A stretch of DNA of 64,000 nt from UKL13-2 sp036394575 (GTDB lineage Bacteria > Pseudomonadota > Gammaproteobacteria > Burkholderiales > Usitatibacteraceae), in assembly GCA_036394575.1 (NCBI GenBank), contig DASWEY010000066.1, positions 1 to 64,000 on the forward strand. Reading direction: 5' to 3'. Positions within the stretch are counted from its first letter, which is position 1. The number at the start of each line of letters is the position of its first letter. The translations under genes were made by a program, and so were the position numbers. Below the pieces are notes generated by a model, which was given only the letters and a program-made list of their open reading frames with translations, was not told the DNA's origin and ran no database searches. Of the stretch, positions 33,321 to 40,766 are shown in pieces.

Positions 33321-33857
33321 TTATTTCTTGATCACGTCGACGCGGCGGTTCTCGGACCAGGAGGCTTCATCATGGCCTTTGGCCTTGGGCTTGTCTTCGC
33401 CGTTGCTGATCGTGTCGATCTTGTCGGCCTTCACGCCAATCGCGGTCAGGGCTTTCTTCACGGCGTCGGCACGCTTCTGGCCGAGAGCCATGTTGTAATC
33501 GCGGCTGCCGCGCTCGTCGGCATTGCCTTCGAGCACGATGCGATCGCCGGACTGAACCAGGTAATCTGCATTGGCGCGCACGGTGGCGATCGATTCGTCC
33601 TTGATTTCAGACTTGTCGAAATCGAAATAGACGCTGCGGGCATCCGGCTGGGCAATGGCTTTCGGCTGCACGGGCGCGGGGGCCGGTGCGGGCGCGGGAG
33701 CCGGCGGCGGCGTTACCGGCGCCTGCGCGACGGGTTGCGGCTGTACCGGTTCGGGTTTCGGCGCTTCGGTTGCGCAGCCTGCCAGCATCGCGAGAACTGC
33801 AGCGGCGGTCAGGAGTACGGGGATACGGTTTTGGCGCGTGGAACGGGTTTGATTCAA
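33321..33857 (-). CDS. pal: Peptidoglycan-associated lipoprotein
   Basis: A 178-residue outer-membrane lipoprotein of the Tol-Pal system, which links the outer membrane to peptidoglycan and helps its constriction at division. The signal peptide ends in lipobox LAGC with Cys28, followed by a Pro/Ala-rich linker (residues 34-70) and the OmpA-like domain with VYFDFDKSEIKDES, LEGNADERGSRDYNMALGQKRADAVK and NRRVDVIKK. The protein begins with TTG at 33857, preceded by GGAGA at 5 nt; no ATG is available at the right place, so a rare start is likely. The usual neighbours tolB and ybgF are not visible, so pal is separated from the tol cluster here. Confidence 0.93.
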   Translation of the reverse strand: MNQTRSTRQNRIPVLLTAAAVLAMLAGCATEAPKPEPVQPQPVAQAPVTPPPAPAPAPAPAPVQPKAIAQPDARSVYFDFDKSEIKDESIATVRANADYLVQSGDRIVLEGNADERGSRDYNMALGQKRADAVKKALTAIGVKADKIDTISNGEDKPKAKGHDEASWSENRRVDVIKK

Positions 33858-33875
33858 AGCAGTCTCCGGTGGTTG

Positions 33876-33904
33876 TTGACAGAATAGTTTGGTGCAAATA
33901 TATT
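33876..33904 (+). promoter_or_regulatory. Strong sigma-70-type promoter
   Basis: TTGACA (33876-33881) and TATATT (33899-33904) are 17 bp apart, a near-perfect housekeeping promoter facing away from pal. No coding region follows within 390 bp. Confidence 0.8.
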
Positions 33905-33910
33905 TGGTAA

Positions 33911-34041
33911 CAATGTTTATTGCAAGTTTTTGTGTCCTCCGTCTGGAGGACGCAAGATTGGATTTTGTTGCAGTTGGCAGGGAAAGGTCAAATCCCGGAC
34001 CCGGTTTCCTTGGACAGCCCCACGTTTCGGGGCTTTTTTTG
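33911..34041 (+). ncRNA. Candidate small RNA, about 130 nt
   Basis: The segment starts about 7 bp after the -10 box and ends in a rho-independent terminator (34016-34021 with 34029-34034, then seven T). Between them are two further hairpins: GTCCTCC/GGAGGAC (33934-33940 with 33945-33951) and GGAAAGGTC paired with GACC and TTTCC (33981-33989 with 33998-34009, with a small bulge). No known RNA family is recognised, and the small open frames inside lack ribosome sites. It is divergent from pal, so an alternative is a long leader of panE with an attenuator, but the terminator is 258 bp before the panE ATG. Confidence 0.6.
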
Positions 34042-34298
34042 CGCCCTGCCCAGCCTCGGGCGGGACCTATGCTTGTCAATACTTATGTTGCGATGCACAA
34101 TGGACATTGTGCATCGCATGCAAGTTCCAGACTCGCGTCGCCGCAGTCGCCAAAAGCGCTGTAGCCACCTACACGCTGCCACCCTGAGCCGTGATTACAA
34201 AGCTGCCGTAACAGGCAGCACGCCTGCGATGCCGGAGGAAGTTTCGGAGGTTGGCCATATCGCCATGGCCCGCGTTCATCACCGCTCTGGGGGTACTC

Positions 34299-35315
34299 AT
34301 GCGTTTCTGTATTGTTGGCGCCGGCGCGATCGGCGGATTTGTTGGCGCGAAACTGGCGCTGGCCGGCGAGGATGTCACGTTCATCGCCCGTTGGAAAAAC
34401 CTGGATGCGATCCGCGCGCACGGCATGGCCGTGAAAATGCGCGATGGCACGGTACTGGAAGCGAAATCGGTGAAGGCCACCGAGAGCTTTGCGGCCGTCG
34501 GCCATGTGGATTGCGTGATCCTGGCGCTGAAGGCGCACCAGGTGGAGTCCGTGGTCAACCAGCTTGACCCTTTGTTTGGGCCAAAGACCACGGTCATCAC
34601 CATGCAAAACGGGATTCCGTTCTGGTATTTCCACAAGCATGGCGGCGCGCTTGCCGGCAGCACCATAAAGGCGGTCGACCCACAGGGCGTATGCAAGGAC
34701 GGCATTCCCGCGGAACGCATTATCGGCTGTGTGGTCTACCCGGCCACCGAGCTGGTGGCGCCGGGCGTGGTTCAGCATATCGAGGGCGACCGCTTTCCGC
34801 TGGGCGAGCTCGACGGCGGCAGCAGCAATCGGGTGAAGGACCTGTCGGATATTTTTGCCAAGGCCGGCCTGAAAGCGCCGGTACTGGACAATATCCGCAA
34901 TGAAATCTGGCTCAAATTGTGGGGCAATCTCACGTTCAATCCGATTTCGGCCCTGACCCATGCCACCTTGCAGGACATCTGCCAGTTCCCGCTCGGCCGT
35001 GAGCTTGCTGCAAACATGATGAAAGAGGCGCAGGCGGTTGCGGAAAAACTTGGCGCCAGTTTCCGGGTAACGCTGGAGAAACGTATCGAGGGGGCAGAGA
35101 AAGTCGGCCGCCATAAAACCTCGATGTTGCAGGATGTGGAAGCCGGCCGCGCGATCGAGGTCGATGCGCTTGTTGGGGCGGTGATTGAACTTGGCGCCTT
35201 GTCCGGCACTCCAACACCCACAATCAGCGCGATCTATCAGGCGTCGCGACTGTTGGCGCACACTATCGAAACCAACAAGATTGCAATTCGCGGGATTGCC
35301 ATCCCGCAAGTGTGA
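34299..35315 (+). CDS. panE: 2-dehydropantoate 2-reductase (ketopantoate reductase)
   Basis: A 338-residue NADPH-dependent enzyme reducing ketopantoate to pantoate in coenzyme A synthesis. The N-terminal Rossmann domain begins RFCIVGAGAIGGFVGAKLALAG with GxGxxG at residues 7-12. The catalytic Lys is probably in ILALKAHQVE or the later KLWGNLTFNPISALT, the conserved K-x3-N-x2-N-S-like block. The C-terminal helical domain carries EVDALVGAVIELG and TPTPTISAIYQASRLL. The ATG at 34299 is chosen over 34251 because the Rossmann fold starts there. ApbA/PanE paralogues are common in Betaproteobacteria, so a different 2-keto-acid substrate is possible. Confidence 0.88.
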   Translation: MRFCIVGAGAIGGFVGAKLALAGEDVTFIARWKNLDAIRAHGMAVKMRDGTVLEAKSVKATESFAAVGHVDCVILALKAHQVESVVNQLDPLFGPKTTVITMQNGIPFWYFHKHGGALAGSTIKAVDPQGVCKDGIPAERIIGCVVYPATELVAPGVVQHIEGDRFPLGELDGGSSNRVKDLSDIFAKAGLKAPVLDNIRNEIWLKLWGNLTFNPISALTHATLQDICQFPLGRELAANMMKEAQAVAEKLGASFRVTLEKRIEGAEKVGRHKTSMLQDVEAGRAIEVDALVGAVIELGALSGTPTPTISAIYQASRLLAHTIETNKIAIRGIAIPQV

Positions 35316-35479
35316 TGCAGCTCACAGCGGATGCCCTGCATGCACCGTATAAGTGCATGTCGATGTGAACTTTTGTAAGAAGACTTTTTTTTCAACGCGC
35401 AGGACAGACAATAGTTTCTGATGAATCCGGCAGGGCAACTGTCCCGCAGGAATTTGTCTACCCTGTTCGGAGGTGAACC

Positions 35480-35833
35480 ATGTTAGCAACCCAAGCAAGT
35501 GGTGCAAGAGTAATTGCCATTCGAACATCTACCGGCGTCGATCAGCTACTCGACGCCGTTGAAGACTCTGTTATCGCCATTACCATGGCCGGCGTGGTGC
35601 GTTACGCCAACCCGGCTGCCCGCAAGACATGGGGGGCGCATCTGCCCGCAATGGCCCAGCACGCCGAAGTCATGGCCATGCTGCGCGAGGTGCGGCTGGG
35701 CAAGATATTTCTGCCGCAGAAACTCGAGCTCGTGTTGGATACGGGTGACCAACTCTCGACCCCGATCAACGCGACGTTGACCACCGGCCCGCTGGGCACC
35801 GATTACGCGCTGGTGATTCCGCGTCAAGTCTGA
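35480..35833 (+). CDS. Small PAS-like protein
   Basis: A 117-residue protein with one PAS-like fold and nothing else. GVDQLLDAVEDSVIAITMAGVVRYANPAARKTWG is the typical PAS opening, and the C-terminal strands are LELVLDTGDQLSTPINATL and TDYALVIPRQ. PAS domains bind small ligands or cofactors and normally sit in kinases or cyclases; here there is no output domain. GGAGGTG precedes the ATG at 35480. A hairpin (CATGCAC/GTGCATG, 35339-35359) lies in its leader. Role unknown; perhaps a partner for a separate kinase. Confidence 0.65.
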   Translation: MLATQASGARVIAIRTSTGVDQLLDAVEDSVIAITMAGVVRYANPAARKTWGAHLPAMAQHAEVMAMLREVRLGKIFLPQKLELVLDTGDQLSTPINATLTTGPLGTDYALVIPRQV

Positions 35834-35906
35834 TTGTCCGGCGCAAACCCGCATCAAACCTGCATAAGCGGCGCGGAGACCTTCCGCCTCCCGCTATACT
35901 CGGTCG

Positions 35907-36386
35907 ATGCGCTATTTCCATCGCCAGACCGGCTGGTTGTCCATTTTCGCCAACGCGGTTGGCATCCTTGTATTCCTGTGGGCATTCGCCCTGGTTCAAT
36001 TGCAGGGCGTGATGACGCCGATGGCATTGGGGCTGGCGCTGATGTTGATCGGCACCAGCATTACGTTTTCCAGGCTCGACACCGAAGTGGATGGCGAGGC
36101 CTTCACATTGCACTTTGGCTTGTTGCGCTGGCCGGACCGACGCATCGAGCTTGCCGAGATTGCCGGCGCACTGCCGACGCGCACCGCATTGCTGGCCGGC
36201 TGGGGCGTGCGCATCACCATGCGCGGCTGGCTGTACAGCGTGTCGGGACGTGAGGCGGTGATTATCGGCCTGCGCAATGGCAAGCAGTTCCTGGTTGGCA
36301 CCGATGATCCCACAGGATTGTGCGACGCCATCAATGGCGCATTGCCGCAGGAACCGGTGTTCTGGCAAATCCGCGGCGCCAGATAG
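35907..36386 (+). CDS. Membrane protein with PH-like domain
   Basis: A 159-residue protein with two N-terminal transmembrane helices (WLSIFANAVGILVFLWAFAL and GVMTPMALGLALMLIGTSI) and a C-terminal soluble domain of about 95 residues with alternating beta strands: AFTLHFGLLRWPDRRIELAEIAGALP, GWGVRITMRGWLYSVSG and AVIIGLRNGKQFLVGTDDPTGLCDAI. This looks like a bacterial PH-type domain, as found in small membrane proteins of unknown role. It follows the PAS-like gene by 73 bp on the same strand, and tRNA-Ala comes 57 bp later. Confidence 0.7.
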   Translation: MRYFHRQTGWLSIFANAVGILVFLWAFALVQLQGVMTPMALGLALMLIGTSITFSRLDTEVDGEAFTLHFGLLRWPDRRIELAEIAGALPTRTALLAGWGVRITMRGWLYSVSGREAVIIGLRNGKQFLVGTDDPTGLCDAINGALPQEPVFWQIRGAR

Positions 36387-36399
36387 CCCGTCCGGCCGG

Positions 36400-36428
36400 T
36401 TGTGAGCGAACCCGGGAATGAGTAGAAT
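36400..36428 (+). promoter_or_regulatory. Promoter of tRNA-Ala
   Basis: TTGTGA (36400-36405) and TAGAAT (36423-36428) are separated by 17 bp, and the tRNA starts 15 bp after the -10 box. Confidence 0.7.
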
Positions 36429-36443
36429 TAATCGACCGCATTC

Positions 36444-36519
36444 GGGGGTATAGCTCAGTTGGGAGAGCGTGTCGTTCGCAATGACAAGGCCGTCGGTTCG
36501 ATCCCGTCTACCTCCACCA
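36444..36519 (+). tRNA. tRNA-Ala (anticodon CGC)
   Basis: The 76-nt sequence folds into a cloverleaf: acceptor GGGGGTA with TACCTCC, D arm GCTCAGTTGGGAGAGC, anticodon stem TGTCG/TGACA and loop TTCGCAA with anticodon CGC at its centre, T arm GTCGG/CCGTC with loop TTCGATC, and an encoded CCA end. Position 3-70 is a G-U pair, the identity mark of alanine tRNA. The T stem has one T-T mismatch and the anticodon stem closes with a G-U. It reads GCG codons. A promoter lies upstream, and a terminator follows at 36524-36549. Confidence 0.95.
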
Positions 36520-36523
36520 AATA

Positions 36524-36549
36524 AAAAAGCCACCTCGCGGTGGCTTTTT
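36524..36549. terminator. Bidirectional terminator (tRNA-Ala and yceI)
   Basis: AAAAAGCCACC (36524-36534) pairs with GGTGGCTTTTT (36539-36549) across a TCGC loop. The A and T runs allow termination both of the tRNA and of the facing yceI operon. Confidence 0.9.
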
Positions 36550-36575
36550 ATTGCTGCGATCAGCTGCGGTGCCGC

Positions 36576-37142
36576 TTATTCCTTGATCGATTCGACCGGA
36601 ATGATCAAGGTCACTTCATCGCTCACATAGGGCGCGTACTTGCCGTTGTTGAAATCGGAACGCTTGATTTTGGCGGTGGCATTGGCGCCGCAGGCGTCTT
36701 TCTTGGCCAGCGGGTGCGGCATGCACTGGAACGAGGTCACGGCGAGGGTCACCGGCTTGCTGACGCCCTTGGAGGTCAGTGTTCCCTCGATCGCCACCGG
36801 TTTGTCGCCTTCAAACTTGAATGCGCTCGATTTGAAGGTGATGGTGGGGTATTTCTCGGCGTCGAAAAAGTCCTCGCCTTTCAAATGGCCATTGAAGACA
36901 TCGCTGCCGGTATCGACGGACTTCACATCGATGCTGACGTCGGCCGAGCCGGTCTTGGCGGCACGATCGATGGTGATCTTGCCGGTCACGGTGTCAAAAC
37001 GGCTGGACTGGGTCGAATAGCCGAAATGGTTGTACTCGAAGCGCGGTTTGGTATGGTTGCTATCGATGACATAGGTTTCGGGCGCGGCGAATGCGGGAAG
37101 CGCCAAACCGGCGGCCACGGCGAGAATTGCGATGCGTTTCAT
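36576..37142 (-). CDS. YceI-like periplasmic protein (second copy)
   Basis: A 188-residue exported protein with a signal peptide (IAILAVAAGLALPAFA) and a lipocalin-like barrel of the YceI family, which binds isoprenoid chains such as ubiquinone-8 in known structures. The opening ETYVIDSNHTKPRFEYNHFG, then RFDTVTGKITIDR, and the closing KRSDFNNGKYAPYVSDEVTLIIPVES are family-typical. FQCMPHPLAKKDACG contains two Cys that may form a disulfide. It is last in the operon marR-cytochrome b561-yceI-yceI; the gap to the previous gene is 41 bp. Confidence 0.9.
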   Translation of the reverse strand: MKRIAILAVAAGLALPAFAAPETYVIDSNHTKPRFEYNHFGYSTQSSRFDTVTGKITIDRAAKTGSADVSIDVKSVDTGSDVFNGHLKGEDFFDAEKYPTITFKSSAFKFEGDKPVAIEGTLTSKGVSKPVTLAVTSFQCMPHPLAKKDACGANATAKIKRSDFNNGKYAPYVSDEVTLIIPVESIKE

Positions 37143-37183
37143 GGTTTTATCTCCTGGGTTAAAAATGACTTGGATTGGTTGGA

Positions 37184-37750
37184 TTACTTGGATTTGGCTG
37201 CTGGCGATGCAACCACGTTGAAGTTGATCTGGACCTCATTGGCAACGGTTGAAATATCCGCCCACGGTCCCTCGCCGATTGCATAGTCGAGGCGCTTGAT
37301 GGTGAAGGTGCCGGCAAATACGCCGTTGCTGCCGTCAGCCTTGAAGGTCAGCGGCGCCACCACCGCCAAGGCCTTGCCCTTGATTGTCAACGGACCGGAT
37401 ACCTCGTAACGACCGCCGCCCAGCGCCTTTACGGCGGTGGAAGCGAAAGTGGCTGTCGGGAAGGCCCTGGCGTTGAACCACTGCTTGCCGACCACTTCGT
37501 CATTGGCATCCTTGGACCCGGCATCGATACTGGCGACATCGATGGCAATATTGACCTTGGCCGCCTCCGGCTTGGCCGGATCGAAATCAAGTTGCGCGGT
37601 GAATTTTGGAAAGCGCCCCTGCACCGTGACGCCCATCTGCTTGGACTGGAACTGGATGGCGGATTTATCTGCCTGCACCGCGCTGTATTCGACGGCATAT
37701 ACAGCCGAGCTGGCCGTGGCCAAAAGCAGAAGACTGAGAATTTTTTTCAT
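37184..37750 (-). CDS. YceI-like periplasmic protein (first copy)
   Basis: A 188-residue exported protein with a signal peptide (LSLLLLATASSAVYA) and the YceI barrel: YSAVQADKSAIQFQSKQMGVTVQGRF, VASIDAGSKDANDEVVGKQWFNARAFPTATF, YEVSGPLTIKGKALAVVAPL and FTIKRLDYAIGEGPWAD. It differs much from the neighbouring copy and is nearer to the type found beside cytochrome b561. Its ATG overlaps the stop of the cytochrome gene by 4 bp (ATGA), so they are coupled. It may act with the cytochrome on quinones at the membrane surface. Confidence 0.9.
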   Translation of the reverse strand: MKKILSLLLLATASSAVYAVEYSAVQADKSAIQFQSKQMGVTVQGRFPKFTAQLDFDPAKPEAAKVNIAIDVASIDAGSKDANDEVVGKQWFNARAFPTATFASTAVKALGGGRYEVSGPLTIKGKALAVVAPLTFKADGSNGVFAGTFTIKRLDYAIGEGPWADISTVANEVQINFNVVASPAAKSK

Positions 37751-38319
37751 GATATCGGGGTGTCCTGGGTTGAGATGGGGGCTTGACGTTTTGCCGGCAG
37801 CATGCGGCGCAGCACATCGTCCTTGTCGATGAAGTGATGCTTGAGGGCGGCAGCCACATGCAGCCCCACTACGGTAATCATCAGCCAGTTGAGGGCCTCA
37901 TGAACATTTCTCAATATGTCGCCCATGTCGGCGTCTTTTTGCAGCAGATCGGGTATGGGCAGAATGCCGAAATACACCGTCTGGAATCCCTTGGCCGAAC
38001 TCATCAGCCAGCCGGTCAGCGGTATCGCAAACATCAATACATACAGCAGGTAGTGCGTGGCAGCGGCAACCCATCGCTGCCATTTCGGCAGCTCATCGGC
38101 AAGCGGCGGGGCCGGGTTGAACAGCCGCCATATGCCACGCACGGCCACCAGCACGAAAATGGTCACACCGGCCCATTTATGCCAGGAAAAAATCTTCAGC
38201 TTCTGCGGTGAAAACGGCAGATCCGCCATGTACAGGCCGACGCTGAAGGAAGCCAGAATCAGGGCGGCGATCAGCCAGTGCAAGCCGATGGCTACCGGCG
38301 CATAGCGAGAAGTCGTCAT
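37747..38319 (-). CDS. Cytochrome b561 family protein
   Basis: A 190-residue inner-membrane cytochrome with four helices and b-type haem ligands. Conserved His occur in IGLHWLIA (His14), FSWHKWAGV (His47), NVHEALNWLMI and GLHVAAALKHH. The LPFSPQKLKIFSWHKW and PLTGWLMSSAKG segments are standard for the bacterial b561 (YodB/CybB) family, which moves electrons between quinones and periplasmic partners and is often linked to YceI. Both ends overlap neighbours by 4 bp (marR upstream and yceI downstream), marking a tight operon. Confidence 0.92.
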   Translation of the reverse strand: MTTSRYAPVAIGLHWLIAALILASFSVGLYMADLPFSPQKLKIFSWHKWAGVTIFVLVAVRGIWRLFNPAPPLADELPKWQRWVAAATHYLLYVLMFAIPLTGWLMSSAKGFQTVYFGILPIPDLLQKDADMGDILRNVHEALNWLMITVVGLHVAAALKHHFIDKDDVLRRMLPAKRQAPISTQDTPIS

Positions 38320-38780
38320 TTGGCGCTCCTAGTTTTGGTAAGAGGATGTTCAGTCGTCTCGAACACCAGCCGCAATTGATGCAGCTGCTCGCGCAAGGAA
38401 TCGAGCTGTTCATCACGAAAACTGTCAAGCAAGGGGCGCATGTTCTGTATATGCGCCGGAAAGATTTTTTCGAAAAATGCCTGGCCTTCAGGTGTCAGCT
38501 TGGTGATCCAGCTACGGCCGTCGTCGGTGGAGGGGTGGCGATCGAGCAGGCCTTTGGCGTGCAGGCGATCGAGCACGCCGGTCATGGTGCCTTTGGTTAT
38601 CAGGGTTTTTTCGCCGAGCTCCTTGCAGCTCATGCCCTGGGTGTTGCCCAGGGTTGCGATGATGTCGAATTGCGCGGGCGTCAGCCCGAGCTCGCGCACC
38701 CGCGCAGCCGAGTAGCGCTCGAAACCACGCGCGCATTCCAGCAGTTCGCGCACCATCCGTAAGAAACTCTTTTCCCGCAT
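38316..38780 (-). CDS. MarR-family regulator of the cytochrome b561-yceI operon
   Basis: A 154-residue winged-helix repressor. RVRELGLTPAQFDIIATLGNTQGMSCKELGEKTLITKGTMTGVLDRLHAKGLLDRHPSTDDGRSWITKLTPEG covers the DNA-binding core, with the recognition helix TKGTMTGVLDRLHAKG and wing DDGRSW. It is the first gene of the operon, and its stop overlaps the cytochrome start, so it probably represses its own operon; the inducer is unknown. The AT-rich 38781-38870 stretch upstream, with TAGTTCGTGTTAGAACTA (38832-38849), a near-palindrome, is a candidate operator. Confidence 0.88.
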   Translation of the reverse strand: MREKSFLRMVRELLECARGFERYSAARVRELGLTPAQFDIIATLGNTQGMSCKELGEKTLITKGTMTGVLDRLHAKGLLDRHPSTDDGRSWITKLTPEGQAFFEKIFPAHIQNMRPLLDSFRDEQLDSLREQLHQLRLVFETTEHPLTKTRSAK

Positions 38781-39366
38781 TGCCGGTTGATCAATCTGTT
38801 AATGAGTAATGGCTGAAAACAAATCAAATAATTAGTTCGTGTTAGAACTATATCTCATAAACCCGGGAAATGCAAATCCTGGCGCGGGGATCAAATGAAG
38901 ACGTTTCAGGCGGCTACGCAGGCACTCGGCCGAATCGTCCCGGTCATGGCATATTTCGCCTTGGACCTTGATGTGCAAATCGAAAAGCTAGCATGCGATT
39001 GGACCCATTTTTGGAAACATGGTGGATTTTTGCACGCACACTAACTAACAAAGTATGCGCATTAAATCACTGGCTTATCTTTTATTTATCGCGTAAACTT
39101 CGGTTTGTGCAGTGCAGCATCATTCGTTTCATGCATTGTTTTCGTTCATCGTCCCCGCCCTCGCTGTTCATTTGATCCCCGTTTTTCCTCCGGATCGCTT
39201 CTGAATCGCAAAATGGTTGGCGCCGATGTTGGCGCGCTGACATATCACTCCCAAGTGTGTTGTTGATTGCCGTTTCCGATTGCGGACGGTGCGCCTCTTT
39301 TTGCGATTGTGCATTAAGCACTACCCATGCGACACCATCGGAATGGTATCGCCGGAAAACTGAAAA
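38781..39366. other. Intergenic region upstream of rhlE, 586 bp
   Basis: A long gap with no gene. It holds the near-palindrome TAGTTCGTGTTAGAACTA (38832-38849) beside the marR start, a low-GC stretch at about 39030-39120 and a hairpin just before rhlE (39329-39352). A long rhlE leader is possible. Confidence 0.5.
39329..39352 (+). promoter_or_regulatory. Hairpin just upstream of the rhlE start
   Basis: GCGACACCAT (39329-39338) pairs with ATGGTATCGC (39343-39352) with one mismatch around CGGA, and ends 14 bp before the ATG, next to the weak ribosome site CCGGAAAA. It could limit translation. Confidence 0.45.
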
Positions 39367-40698
<1,332 letters not shown>

Positions 40699-40715
40699 AC
40701 GGTACCCGCAATAAC

Positions 40716-40743
40716 GACAACGGCCACGCAAGTGGCCGTTGTC
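40716..40743. terminator. Hairpin after rhlE
   Basis: A perfect 12-bp stem (40716-40727 with 40732-40743) closes on a GCAA tetraloop. There is no T run, so it may be a weak terminator or a 3' stabiliser. It also lies 24 bp from the stop of the facing protease gene. Confidence 0.6.
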
Positions 40744-40766
40744 ACGTCAGGGACGTCCAAGTCCGT

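Larger units (their letters stand above)
33858..34298. other. Intergenic region between pal and panE, 441 bp
   Basis: It contains a near-consensus plus-strand promoter (33876-33904), a structured segment that ends in a terminator (to 34041), and about 250 bp without recognisable signals before panE. Confidence 0.6.

Noticed and set aside
33889..34164. Open frames inside the candidate small RNA region
   Set aside because: None has a ribosome site, and the terminator at 34016-34041 would cut them.
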